This document shows positions 11,742 to 20,176 of a stretch of 64,000 bases of DNA, one piece after another (the stretch's first letter is position 1; each line of letters begins with the position of its first letter). Origin of the DNA: Streptomyces sp. DT2A-34 (lineage in GTDB: Bacteria > Actinomycetota > Actinomycetes > Streptomycetales > Streptomycetaceae); the NCBI RefSeq assembly GCF_030499515.1, contig NZ_JASTWJ010000001.1, positions 3,080,001-3,144,000 on the forward strand. The letters are read 5' to 3'. Position numbers and translations under genes: made by a program. A model generated the notes under the pieces. That model made no database searches, was not told the origin of the DNA, and saw nothing but the letters and a program-made list of their open reading frames with translations.

Positions 11742-12490
11742 ACATCCCGGACATCAGGACCCTGTGGTTCCGGGGCATGAGCGCGCCCGGCGCGAGGATC
11801 CGCCTGCTGTGCTTCCCGCATGCGGGCGGAGCGGCGGTGGCCTTCCATGACTGGGCCGCGCTCGCCCCACCGGAGATCGAGGTCGTGGCGGTGCAGTACC
11901 CCGGCCGCCAGGACCGCCTGTACGACCCGTGTGCGAGCACGATGGAGGAGCTGGCGGACACGATCACGACGGCCCTGCGGCACGAACTGACCGGTGACCT
12001 GCCGTTGGCCCTCTTCGGCCACAGCATGGGTTCGTCGGTGGCGTACGAGGTGGCCCGCCGTCTGGAGGACGACCCCGGACGCACCCTCACCCACCTGGTC
12101 GTGTCGGGCCGGCACAGGCCCCGCGTCCCGCAGGAGGAGGCACCCGGCCCGGTCCCGACCGACACCGAGGTCCTGGACCGCGTCCGTCTGCTGGACCCCG
12201 AGGGCGCCGGCCTCTACGACCACCCCGAACTGCGGCCCGTGATCATGCCGGCGCTGCGCGCGGACTTCGGGCTCCTCGCCAAGTACCGTCCGGCTCACCT
12301 GCACCGGCTGGAAGTGCCGGTCACGGTGTGCGGTGGCGACCGCGACCCCGTGTGCACGGTCGAGGACCTCAAGTCCTGGTCGGACGTCACGACGAGGGGG
12401 CTGGACCTCCGGGTCTTCGAGGGCGGCCACTTCTATCTCCAGCAGCGGAAAGAGGAGTTGCTCGCGTTCGTCGCCTCGCAGCTGACCTGA
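11738..12490 (+). CDS. Type II thioesterase (editing)
   Basis: 250 residues, alpha/beta-hydrolase of the stand-alone thioesterase family. Seen: FPHAGGAA oxyanion region near residue 26, nucleophile Ser in GHSMGS near 95, Asp region GGDRDP, catalytic His in GGHFYL near the C terminus. Such enzymes remove misprimed acyl groups from the carrier-domain arms of PKS/NRPS proteins. The GTG start overlaps the stop of the KS-ACP gene (GTGA), so it is the last gene of the tightly coupled synthetase operon. The ORF stays open upstream, but only this GTG gives the expected family length. Confidence 0.93.
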   Translation: MNIPDIRTLWFRGMSAPGARIRLLCFPHAGGAAVAFHDWAALAPPEIEVVAVQYPGRQDRLYDPCASTMEELADTITTALRHELTGDLPLALFGHSMGSSVAYEVARRLEDDPGRTLTHLVVSGRHRPRVPQEEAPGPVPTDTEVLDRVRLLDPEGAGLYDHPELRPVIMPALRADFGLLAKYRPAHLHRLEVPVTVCGGDRDPVCTVEDLKSWSDVTTRGLDLRVFEGGHFYLQQRKEELLAFVASQLT

Positions 12491-12529
12491 GACGGCGCGT
12501 CGAACGGACGTGCAGGACCTGAGGAATCT

Positions 12530-12568
12530 GGGCATGTTTCCCCTTCAACAACCAGAGGGGGCATGCCC
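12530..12568 (+). promoter_or_regulatory. Inverted repeat over the ribosome-binding region of the KS gene
   Basis: GGGCATG (12530-12536) pairs with CATGCCC (12562-12568), and inside it CCCCT pairs with AGGGG, leaving a short loop around ttcaacaacc. The right arm contains the only good Shine-Dalgarno candidate (AGGGGG) before the ATG at 12571. The hairpin could therefore hide the ribosome-binding site, or could attenuate read-through from the thioesterase gene. No U-run follows, so it is not a standard terminator. Confidence 0.5.
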
Positions 12569-12570
12569 GG

Positions 12571-13842
12571 ATGAGCGAGTCCACCGCGTCCGCACCGCGC
12601 AGAGTCGTCGTGACCGGGCTCGGGGCGGTCACGCCACTGGGCGTCGGGGCCGGCGCGTTGTGGCAGGGACTGCTCGACAGGCGCCACGGAATACGGGAGT
12701 TGGCGGATCCCGAGTTCGACGGGTTGCCCGTGCGGGTCGCCGGGGTCGTACCCGTGGATCCCGGTGAGCTGCTGCCCCGGCCCGTTGCCCGGCGGATGAA
12801 CCGGGCCGCCCAGTTCGGGGTGCTGGCCGCCCGGGAGGCGTGGTCCGACGCCGGGTTCGTGGCGGGCGGTACCCGGGAGAGCGGGATCGATCCGGAGCGG
12901 GTGGGGGTGAGTCTCGGGGCCATCCTCGGCGACGCGTCCGTGCTCGTGGGCGGGGACCGGCAGCTGCGGGAGAAGGGGCCCCGGGCCGTCTCGCCGCTCA
13001 CCACTCCCATGACCGTGCCCTCGCAGGCCGCCTCCCAGGTCTCGCTCGATCTGCACATCACCGGCGAGGCCCGCACCGTGACGAGCGCGTGCGCGTCGGG
13101 GACCGAGGCCATAGGGCAGGCGATCGACCGCATACGGTACGGGCGGATCGACGTCGCTCTGGCGGGCGGCGCCGAGGCCGTCGTCACGCCGGCGATCATG
13201 GCGTCCTTCGCGGCGATGCGGGCCCTGGCCGACGGGGACCCCGCCGACGGCTCGCCGTCGCGGCCCTTCGCCAAGGACCGGGGCGGGTTCGTCAACGGCG
13301 AGGGCGCCGGGGTCCTCGTACTGGAGGCCGAGGAGCACGCGCGGGCCCGGGGAGCGCGGATCTACTGCGAGGCCGCGGGCTGGGGACTCTCCGCCGACGC
13401 CCACCACATGGCCGCCCCCGACCCGTCCGGCAACGGCATCGCGCTCGCCCTGCGACGGGCCCTGCGGGACGCCGGAGGCCGCGTCGGGGACGTCGTCCAC
13501 GTGAACGCCCATGCCACGGCCACGGTCGAGGGCGACCTCGCGGAGGCGGGTGCGCTGCGGGCGGTGCTGGGGCGACGGTCCGTACCGGTCACCGCGCTCA
13601 AGGGGCACCTCGGGCATCTGCAGGGGGCCGCGGGCGGGGTCGAGGCCGTCGCCGCCGTACTGACGCTGCATCACGGGGTGGTGCCGCCGACGGTGGGGTG
13701 CCGGGAGGTGGACGACGCGATCGACCTGGATGTGGTGACGGGAGCGCCGCGGGCGTTGCCGGAGGACGGGGACCTGGCGCTCAGCAACTCGTTCGGGTTC
13801 GGAGGGCACAACGCGGTGCTGGTGCTGCGCCGGTCGCGGTGA
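12571..13842 (+). CDS. FabF-like 3-oxoacyl-ACP synthase (KAS II type)
   Basis: 423 residues, a discrete condensing enzyme. Motifs: VVVTGLGAVTPLG at the N terminus, nucleophile Cys in TSACASGTEA, first His in NAHATATVEGD, second His in KGHLGHLQGAAGG, and SNSFGFGGHNA at the C terminus. The first His motif reads NAHAT where most relatives have NAHGT, a mild deviation; all three catalytic residues are present. It lies 80 bases after the thioesterase on the same strand, behind a hairpin, and ends 18 bases from the convergent ku gene. It may supply an acyl group to the adjacent synthetase or be an unrelated fatty-acid-type enzyme; context alone does not decide. Confidence 0.88.
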   Translation: MSESTASAPRRVVVTGLGAVTPLGVGAGALWQGLLDRRHGIRELADPEFDGLPVRVAGVVPVDPGELLPRPVARRMNRAAQFGVLAAREAWSDAGFVAGGTRESGIDPERVGVSLGAILGDASVLVGGDRQLREKGPRAVSPLTTPMTVPSQAASQVSLDLHITGEARTVTSACASGTEAIGQAIDRIRYGRIDVALAGGAEAVVTPAIMASFAAMRALADGDPADGSPSRPFAKDRGGFVNGEGAGVLVLEAEEHARARGARIYCEAAGWGLSADAHHMAAPDPSGNGIALALRRALRDAGGRVGDVVHVNAHATATVEGDLAEAGALRAVLGRRSVPVTALKGHLGHLQGAAGGVEAVAAVLTLHHGVVPPTVGCREVDDAIDLDVVTGAPRALPEDGDLALSNSFGFGGHNAVLVLRRSR

Positions 13843-13860
13843 GGCTCCGGTCACCCCCAC

Positions 13861-14898
13861 TCACGCGCTGCGCTTGCGGGCCGCCGTCTTCTTGGCGCTC
13901 TTCGCGGTCTTGGCCGTGCTCTGCTTCGCCGTGCTCTTCGCCGTGCTCTTCGCCGCCGTCTTCTTCGTCCCCTGGGCCGTCTTCGACGTGGACTTCTTGG
14001 CCGCCGCCGTCTTCTTCGCCGCCGTCTTCTTCGTCGCCGTCGACTTCTTGCCCGCCGCCTGCTTCGGGGCCGCCCTGGCCGACTTGCGCTCCGGCAGACG
14101 TCTGACCTCCGCCGGCTCCTCGCCGCGCGACTCCTTCGCCGCACGCACGCTGCTCTCCAGCGCCGCCATGAGGTCGAGGACCTTGCCGCCGGTGGCGGGT
14201 TCGGGCGCGGAGGGCGGGGCCTCGCCGGCCGCCTTCGCGGCGATGACCTCCTCGACGGCCTCGCGGTACTCGTCGTGCAGATCGTCGAGGTCGACCTCGC
14301 CGAGCGTGTCCATCAGGGCGTCCGCGAGGTCGAGTTCCTTGTCACGGACGGTGACACCGGTGTCGGGGGCGACGCCCTCCGGGGCGCGGACCTCGTCGGG
14401 CCAGAGCAGGCCGTGCATGGCGATGGCGTCACCGACGACCCGGAGCATGCCCAGCCGTTCCCGGCCGCGCAGCGCGAACTTGGCGATGGCGACCTTGTTG
14501 CTGCGCTTGAGCGCCTCGCGCAGCAGGGTGTACGGCTTGGCGGCCGGGGCGCCGCTCGCGGCGAGGTAGTACGCCGCGTCCATCTGGAGCGGGTCGATCC
14601 GGTCCTCCGGGACGAAGGCCACGATCTCGATCGTCTTCGCGGTCGGGATCGGCAGCTCGGCCAGGTCCTCGTCGGAGATGGGGATGATCGAGCCGTCCGC
14701 GTCCTCGTATCCCTTGCCGATCTCGCCCTGGGTGACCTCGCGGTCCTCCAGTTCGCAGAACTTGCGGTAGCGGATCCGGCCGCCGTCCTCGGTGTGGATC
14801 TGGCGGAAGGAGATCGAGTGGCTCTCGGTCGCGTTCACCACCTTGATCGGGATGCTGACCAGGCCGAAGGAGATGGCGCCGTTCCAGATGGATCGCAC
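13861..14898 (-). CDS. ku: Ku protein, DNA-end binding
   Basis: About 345 residues. The conserved Ku core starts at once (RSIWNGAISFGLVSIP) and runs to about residue 255. The last 80 residues are a Lys/Ala/Thr-rich basic tail, typical of actinobacterial Ku and expected to aid DNA binding. Bacterial Ku homodimers bind broken DNA ends and recruit LigD for non-homologous end joining. I prefer the GTG at 14898 because AAAGG lies at a proper distance before it and it gives the family-standard MRSIWNGA N terminus; the GTG at 14907 sits on top of that Shine-Dalgarno. The gene is divergent from the LigD-type polymerase across about 50 bases, so the two likely share control. Confidence 0.95.
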   Translation of the reverse strand: MRSIWNGAISFGLVSIPIKVVNATESHSISFRQIHTEDGGRIRYRKFCELEDREVTQGEIGKGYEDADGSIIPISDEDLAELPIPTAKTIEIVAFVPEDRIDPLQMDAAYYLAASGAPAAKPYTLLREALKRSNKVAIAKFALRGRERLGMLRVVGDAIAMHGLLWPDEVRAPEGVAPDTGVTVRDKELDLADALMDTLGEVDLDDLHDEYREAVEEVIAAKAAGEAPPSAPEPATGGKVLDLMAALESSVRAAKESRGEEPAEVRRLPERKSARAAPKQAAGKKSTATKKTAAKKTAAAKKSTSKTAQGTKKTAAKSTAKSTAKQSTAKTAKSAKKTAARKRSA

Positions 14899-14949
14899 GT
14901 TCAGCACCTTTCGAGGCGATTCCGACCGGTTTCATGTGATTCTCATCGT

Positions 14950-15837
14950 ATGACGCCGATCACAGAGGTGGAGGGACGGCGGCTCGCGCTCAGCAACCTG
15001 GAGAAGGTGCTGTATCCGGCGGCCGGGTTCGCCAAGGGCGAGGTGCTGCACTACTACGCGACCATCGCCGACGTACTGCTGCCGCATCTGCGCGACCGGC
15101 CGGTGTCCTTCCTGCGCTACCCGGACGGGCCGGACGGACAGGTGTTCTTCACCAAGAACGTGCCGCCGGGTACGCCCGAGTGGGTCACCACCGCCGAGGT
15201 GCCCCGTGCGGAGGGGCCGGCGCGGATGGTGCTGGTGCAGGATCTGCCCTCGCTGATGTGGGCGGCCAACCTCGTCACGGAGTTCCACACCCCCCAGTGG
15301 CTGATCGACGCGCCCGGCGAGGCCGACCGGCTGGTCTTCGACCTCGACCCCGGCTCGCCCGCCACCGTGGTCGAGTGCTGCGAGGTCGCCCTCTGGCTGC
15401 GGGAACGGCTGGCCGCCGACGGCATCGAGGCCTACGCCAAGACCTCCGGCTCGAAGGGCCTCCACCTCGCCGCCGCCATCCGGCCGGCCTCCTCCGAGCA
15501 GGCCACCGAGTACGCCAAGGAACTCGCCGTGGAGGCCGAGAAGGCCATGCCCCGGCTCGTGATCCACCGGATGACGAAGAGCCTGCGGCCCGGCAAGGTC
15601 TTCGTCGACTGGAGCCAGAACGCCGCCCGCAAGACCACGGCCACGCCCTACACCCTGCGCGCCCGCCGCGCCCCCACCGTGTCCGCGCCGGTCACCTGGG
15701 AGGAGGTACAGGACTGCCGCTCCCCCCGCTCCCTGACCTTCCTCGCCCCGGACCTGGCCCCACGGGTCCAGGACTACGGCGACCTGCTGGCACCGCTCCT
15801 GGACACGGACCGGGCGGGCGCGCTGCCGGATATTTAG
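14950..15837 (+). CDS. LigD-type polymerase/primase domain protein (NHEJ)
   Basis: 295 residues, a stand-alone archaeo-eukaryotic primase-type polymerase equal to the PolDom of LigD. Seen: LSNLEKVLYP near the N terminus, FFTKNVPPGTPEW, the metal-binding DLDPG pair (VFDLDPGSP), SGSKGLH, and the late KVFVDWSQN strand with the third Asp. No ligase or phosphoesterase domain is attached, as is usual in Streptomyces, where the LigD activities are split. It fills gaps with ribo- or deoxynucleotides during end joining with Ku. The ATG at 14950 follows the divergent Ku promoter region; the ORF extends upstream, but those residues are not family-like. Confidence 0.93.
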   Translation: MTPITEVEGRRLALSNLEKVLYPAAGFAKGEVLHYYATIADVLLPHLRDRPVSFLRYPDGPDGQVFFTKNVPPGTPEWVTTAEVPRAEGPARMVLVQDLPSLMWAANLVTEFHTPQWLIDAPGEADRLVFDLDPGSPATVVECCEVALWLRERLAADGIEAYAKTSGSKGLHLAAAIRPASSEQATEYAKELAVEAEKAMPRLVIHRMTKSLRPGKVFVDWSQNAARKTTATPYTLRARRAPTVSAPVTWEEVQDCRSPRSLTFLAPDLAPRVQDYGDLLAPLLDTDRAGALPDI

Positions 15838-15920
15838 CCCGTCCGGCGCTTGAGGACGAGGCCCGTCAGGGCCGAAGCGGGGGTCCGGGGGCGGCAGCCC
15901 CCAGGGACGGCCACCCCAGC
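15838..15920. repeat. Dispersed Streptomyces intergenic repeat after the polymerase gene
   Basis: Directly after the stop comes a sequence of the type gtccggcgcttgaggacgag followed by ggccgaagcgggggtccggggg and a cccccaggga segment. I recognise it as a family of repeats commonly found just 3' of Streptomyces genes. It contains short G-rich and C-rich arms (gggggcggcagccccc) that can pair, so it may act as a transcript end. The remaining bases to 15965 hold nothing I can interpret. Confidence 0.6.
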
Positions 15921-15965
15921 CGACCCGCGCACTCGGCCGACGTGCACTCAGCCGACCCCCACGGT

Positions 15966-16775
15966 TCAGCCGGGGGCACCCCACACGCGCCGGTCCCTCG
16001 CCATCGCATGCAGCGCCTCCACATCCGCCGGCTTCAACAACCCACCCAGCCGAGCCAGCCCCTCCACCTCCGCGTCCCTGAGCACCCGGACCTCCCGCAA
16101 CGGCCCGGGTATCGCCACGTCGGCCGGCCCGACCAGCACGAGGACCGGGCGGACCTCCGCGGTCAGGGCGTACGAGGCGCGGTCGGCGTCGGCGCGGACG
16201 CGGCGCAGCAGGGGATACGGTTCGCGGCGCCCGAGGGAGACCATCGGATCGGCGACGGTCACCTTCTGCTTACGGGCGTACAGGCTGTGCAGCACGAACA
16301 GCCCACCCGGCCCGATCACCAGATGGTGGATGCGGTCGCCGCCGGGAAGCGGAATGGAGTGCAGCGCGTGCCAGCCCGCACCGTCCAGCCGGTCCAGCGC
16401 CTCGCCGACCGTCTGCTCCGCGGTCAGCGCCCGCAGCCGCGGCTCGGGGCGGCGCAGCCGGTGGGAGCGGGCCGGATCCCGGTCGAGGGAGACGATGAGC
16501 GCCTCGCCGGGGCGGTTGGGCGCGAGGTCGTCGTCCGGGTGCAGGGACAGCCGGGCCAGCTCGGCGGGTGTGGGGACCGGCGGCGGGCCCACGGTCACCG
16601 GTCCGGTGACGAAGGGGCCGAGCGCCTCCAGCACCTCCTCCCGGCGGTCGTCGCTGAGCAGGTTGATCCTGGCGGCCTCACGGTCGTACCAGGCGAGGTT
16701 CCGCCCGTCCGTGAGGCAGACGTAGAGCCGCTCCCGGCCGTGCCGCCAGGTCGGTATGACGCGCAGTCCGCTCAT
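15966..16775 (-). CDS. NERD-domain protein
   Basis: 269 residues, no signal peptide. The C-terminal two thirds fit the nuclease-related NERD domain: GWHALHSIPLPGGDRIHHLV, then IGPGGLFVLHSL and later RPVLVLVG. These correspond to the conserved Asp-containing strand and the GPxGxFVI strand of the family. NERD proteins are thought to relate to restriction-type nucleases, but function is unproven. Start at the ATG at 16775; the N terminus (VIPTWRHGRERLYVCL) also looks conserved. It is a single-gene unit between the polymerase and the phosphatase-like gene, pointing away from the latter. Confidence 0.75.
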   Translation of the reverse strand: MSGLRVIPTWRHGRERLYVCLTDGRNLAWYDREAARINLLSDDRREEVLEALGPFVTGPVTVGPPPVPTPAELARLSLHPDDDLAPNRPGEALIVSLDRDPARSHRLRRPEPRLRALTAEQTVGEALDRLDGAGWHALHSIPLPGGDRIHHLVIGPGGLFVLHSLYARKQKVTVADPMVSLGRREPYPLLRRVRADADRASYALTAEVRPVLVLVGPADVAIPGPLREVRVLRDAEVEGLARLGGLLKPADVEALHAMARDRRVWGAPG

Positions 16776-16889
16776 GCACCATCACCCCACTGACCATGGG
16801 AACAGGCGGGGTGCCGCGGGGGCAAGAACCCGGTTACCTTTGCCAGGAGTTGGGCAGACCCCCCGGGAGGGGTGGTTGGGGAGGCGCCG

Positions 16890-17396
16890 TTGCGTACCCG
16901 CAGGAAGCAACCCGACGTACCGGCTCCGGACAGCCCGTGGAGCGAGATCGTGACCGGCCTGTGGATGGGCGGGCACGAGTTCCGGGGTTCGTCGGGACAA
17001 CTGGAGTTCGCCGTCGTACAGGACGAGTTCGATCTCGTACAGACTCTGCTGCGCCTGCCGGGGCACGGGCCCGATCCCGGGGTCGAGCACCATGTGTGGC
17101 CGATTCCCGACGGGCCGCTGGACGGGACCCAGCTGGCCGGGGTGATACGGCTGGCGGAGGCGGCGTGCGAGGCGCTGGACGAGGGCCGCAGGGTCCTCGT
17201 TCGCTGTTACCACGGGTACAACCGCTCGGGGCTCGTCATCGCGCACGCCCTGATCCGCCGGAGCCACTCCGCCGAGCAGGCGATCCGGCTGATACGCTCC
17301 CGCCGCTCTCCGTGGGCCCTGCACAACGACCTGTTCGTCGACTACCTCCGGGCCGGCCTGTCGACCGCCCGGCTCCTCGAGGAACTCGCCGAGTAA
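16890..17396 (+). CDS. Dual-specificity/tyrosine phosphatase-like protein
   Basis: About 168 residues. The signature is VRCYHGYNRSGLV, which fits the C-x5-R phosphate-binding loop of cysteine phosphatases; most members have HC before it, here it is RC. WPIPDGP upstream supplies the usual general-acid Asp region. Start: TTG at 16890 has GGGGAGG at six bases, better than the GTG at 16872 whose GGAG would lie only two bases away; both are in frame. It is a cytosolic protein. Substrate (protein, phosphoinositide or nucleotide) is unknown. The neighbours give no help, being a lipoprotein-kinase pair about 90 bases downstream. Confidence 0.8.
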   Translation: MRTRRKQPDVPAPDSPWSEIVTGLWMGGHEFRGSSGQLEFAVVQDEFDLVQTLLRLPGHGPDPGVEHHVWPIPDGPLDGTQLAGVIRLAEAACEALDEGRRVLVRCYHGYNRSGLVIAHALIRRSHSAEQAIRLIRSRRSPWALHNDLFVDYLRAGLSTARLLEELAE

Positions 17397-17488
17397 CCGT
17401 TTCGCCCGTCCGCCCACCGGGTGCGCAAAAAGGACTTCCGTACGAATAGGGTGTACGGGCCTACGACCGTCCCAGCCCCAGGAGAACC

Positions 17489-18250
17489 GTGCCCCGCAGC
17501 CGCCCCACGCGCGCCGTCGCGCTCAGTGCCCTCGCCGCACTGCTGCTGACGGCGGCGACGGCCTGCGGTGACGCCGGGGGGCTCCAGGGCGCGGGCCCGA
17601 CCGAGACCGCGGTCAGCCCGGACAAGCTCTGGCCGGAGCTGACACCGGCGTCCAGCCCCGCCTATGAGATCGGCGAGGTGAACAGGGAGACCGTCAAGGG
17701 CGTCACCGTCCCCGGGGGCGACATCCGCGACGTGGACCCGGTGGCGGTCGTACGCAAGGAGATCGCCGGGAGTCCGGACGACTACTCCGGCGAGGACGCG
17801 ACGTACCGGCAGACCGGCCGCTTGATGGCCGAGTGCGCCAAGGGCGCCGGGCGCGGCAGATGCCCGGTGCTCCAGCCGTACTACCGGGATCTGACCGGCG
17901 ACGGGCACCCCGAGCTGACGCTGGGCTTCCGGCTGATGCCCGGCAAGACGACCGCGGTGCGCGTCTACACCGTCGAGAAGCGCAGGCTCGTGCAGGTGAT
18001 GGGGTGGGACGACGCCCTCAGCGGCGTCGAGCTGGCCGGACGGTCGGTGATCCTGCGCTCGCCGTCCGAGGTCGCCGGCTACGAGTACCGGCTGCAGTGG
18101 ACCTGGGCCGCGGACCAGAAGGCGATGCTGCTCACGCACGACGAGATGCTGCGCACCGGCCACCACAAGAAGACGCCCCACCCGTCGCCCTCGCCCTCGC
18201 ATTCCGCCTCGCCCTCCCGGTCCGCCTCCCCCTCGGCGAGCACCCCATGA
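17489..18250 (+). CDS. Secreted lipoprotein paired with a histidine kinase
   Basis: 253 residues. Signal peptide with lipobox (LTAATAC, Cys near residue 26), then an extracellular domain of about 190 residues without a family I recognise (DLTGDGHPELTLGF looks like an FG-GAP/EF-like DxxGDGxxE segment), ending in a Ser/Pro repeat tail. GTG start with AGGAGA seven to eight bases before it. The stop overlaps the kinase start (ATGA), so lipoprotein and kinase are made together. By analogy with CseA/CseC, the lipoprotein may tune the kinase's response to envelope state; that is inference. Confidence 0.82.
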   Translation: MPRSRPTRAVALSALAALLLTAATACGDAGGLQGAGPTETAVSPDKLWPELTPASSPAYEIGEVNRETVKGVTVPGGDIRDVDPVAVVRKEIAGSPDDYSGEDATYRQTGRLMAECAKGAGRGRCPVLQPYYRDLTGDGHPELTLGFRLMPGKTTAVRVYTVEKRRLVQVMGWDDALSGVELAGRSVILRSPSEVAGYEYRLQWTWAADQKAMLLTHDEMLRTGHHKKTPHPSPSPSHSASPSRSASPSASTP

Positions 18251-19482
18251 GACTCGCGCTCCCCCAGTGGGCCGGCACGCTCGCCGTGAAGGCCGCCGCC
18301 TTCATCACGGTGATGTGCTGCGCGCTCGCGGCGCTGCTCGGCATCCTCGTGCACGTCTCGGTGACGAACCAGACCGTGGGCCAGGCCCGCGACCTCGCGC
18401 TGTCCCGGCTGGAGGACGCGACGGCGGCGTTCGAGGCCGGGGACCCGCTCGGGCACCGCGTCAGCCTGGATCCGCCGGAGCTGCCGGAGTCCCTGCGGGA
18501 GTTGGCGTGGGCCGGGGAGCGCGGCACGATGGTCGCCGACCACCACGGCCGCCCCACGATGTGGGCGGCGGGGCCGGTCGACGGCGAGCGGGCCCTCGCG
18601 GTCGAGGTCGACTACTCGCAGCAGGCGCGCACCATCGAGGGGCTGGACCGGGCGATCCTGTGGTCGTCGGTGCTGGCGATCGGGGCGACGCTGCTGGTGG
18701 GCGCGTTCGCGGTGACCCGGGTGACGCGGCGGCTGCACACCACGGCCCAGGTGGCCCGGCGGATCAGCGGCGGCGACCTGGACGCGCGGGTCGACGATCC
18801 CCGTACGAAGGATCCGACCAGGCCGCAGGACGAGGTGGCCGCCGTCGCCGCCGCCCTCGACTCCATGGCGTCGTCGCTGCAGAGCAAGCTGCTGTCCGAG
18901 CAGCGGTTCACGGCGGACGTGGCGCACGAGCTGCGCACGCCGTTGACCGGGCTGCACGCGGCGGCCGAGCTGCTGCCGCCGGGGCGGCCGACGGAGCTGG
19001 TGCGGGACCGGGTGGCCGCGTTGCGCACGCTGACCGAGGATCTGCTGGAGATCTCCCGGCTGGACACCGGGCGGGAGCGGCTGGAGTCGGACACCGAGCC
19101 GCTCGCGGCGCTCGCGGAGCGGGTGGTGCGCGGGTCCGGAACCGACACGGAGGTCGTCGTCGTACGGGACGCCGTGGTGGAGACCGACCGGCGGCGCCTT
19201 GAGCGGGTGCTGGGGAATCTGGTGGCGAACGCGCACAAGCACGGGCGGGGGCCGGTGTCCCTGACCGTGGACGGGCCGGTGGTCACCGTGCGGGATCACG
19301 GGGCCGGCTACCCGGAGTACCTCCTCGCGCATGGGCCGCAGCGGTTCCGTACGGAGGGCGGAGCCAAGGGGCACGGGCTGGGGCTGACCATCGCGCTCGG
19401 GCAGGCGGAGGTACTCGGCGCACGGCTGACGTTCGCCAACGCGGCGGACGGCGGGGCCGTGGCCACGCTGACGCTCCGCTAG
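18247..19482 (+). CDS. Sensor histidine kinase without adjacent response regulator
   Basis: 411 residues. Two membrane segments (about 15-38 and 136-158) frame an extracellular sensor of about 95 residues; then HAMP (RRISGGDLDARV), HisKA with H-box FTADVAHELRTPL, and a HATPase (N-box LGNLVANAHKHG, G-boxes VRDHGAGYP and GHGLGLT). All core residues are present, so it should be active. The ATGA overlap with the lipoprotein shows co-translation. No receiver-domain gene lies beside it; the nearest is 29 kb away and has its own kinase. Confidence 0.9.
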   Translation: MRLALPQWAGTLAVKAAAFITVMCCALAALLGILVHVSVTNQTVGQARDLALSRLEDATAAFEAGDPLGHRVSLDPPELPESLRELAWAGERGTMVADHHGRPTMWAAGPVDGERALAVEVDYSQQARTIEGLDRAILWSSVLAIGATLLVGAFAVTRVTRRLHTTAQVARRISGGDLDARVDDPRTKDPTRPQDEVAAVAAALDSMASSLQSKLLSEQRFTADVAHELRTPLTGLHAAAELLPPGRPTELVRDRVAALRTLTEDLLEISRLDTGRERLESDTEPLAALAERVVRGSGTDTEVVVVRDAVVETDRRRLERVLGNLVANAHKHGRGPVSLTVDGPVVTVRDHGAGYPEYLLAHGPQRFRTEGGAKGHGLGLTIALGQAEVLGARLTFANAADGGAVATLTLR

Positions 19483-19629
19483 GAAGCAAGCGGGAACGGG
19501 GCGGTGCCCGCTCCTGCGGCCCGCCAGGGCCTCCCACGGCCTCCTATGGCCCAGCGTGGCGCGCGGCGTTACCGATGCGCTCTTAATGTGGCGGTTAGTC
19601 AGGTTCGCCCCTCTTTCCTGGAGGTTCCC

Positions 19630-20133
19630 ATGGCCCTGCGCTCGCGCCTCGCCATATCCATAGCCGTCGGCGCTCTTACCGTCGCGGCCTTCGCCACGCC
19701 CGCTGCCGCCGATGACGAGTGGGGGTCCGGGAGCGACTCGGGTGCGTCCCAGGGCGACGACTGGGGCGGATCCCAGGGCGACGGGGGTGGAGGCGAAGGG
19801 GACGGCGGGGCCGGGGGCGACGGGGGCGGATCCCAGGACTGGGGCGGGGCCGGGGGCGACGGAGGCGGGGCCGGGGGCGACGGAGACGAGGGCGGGCGAC
19901 GGTTCGCCAAGGGGGTCGTCACCGCGAACACCCTGCTGCTGCGCAGTGCGCCCAACCGGCGCAGCCAGGTGATCCGGGTCGTCCACAAGGGCGACATCGT
20001 CAGGATCTTCTGCAAGACGCCGGGCCAGCGGGTCCAGGGCAACCCCCTGTGGTACCTGCTCGCGGACGGCACCTGGGCCTGGGGTGCGGCGCGGTACATC
20101 GACAACATCGGGCCCGCGCCGCGCTGGTGCTGA
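19630..20133 (+). CDS. Secreted SH3-like protein with Gly/Asp-rich spacer
   Basis: 167 residues. N-terminal signal peptide (hydrophobic stretch then ATPAAADDE), about 60 residues of GGDGGG/GSQDWGG-type repeats, then an SH3-like domain (about 95-160: ANTLLLRSAPNRRSQ, HKGDIVRIFCK, NPLWYLLADGTWAWG). The domain should bind peptidoglycan or wall peptides. The start is an ATG with GGAGG seven bases before it. The 147-base gap upstream has no feature I can name apart from this ribosome site. The repeats vary in length in the way expected for slippage-prone DNA. Confidence 0.85.
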   Translation: MALRSRLAISIAVGALTVAAFATPAAADDEWGSGSDSGASQGDDWGGSQGDGGGGEGDGGAGGDGGGSQDWGGAGGDGGGAGGDGDEGGRRFAKGVVTANTLLLRSAPNRRSQVIRVVHKGDIVRIFCKTPGQRVQGNPLWYLLADGTWAWGAARYIDNIGPAPRWC

Positions 20134-20176
20134 GCCGTAAGGCACACAAGACGGACTATTTGGGTAGGTTCCGGGC

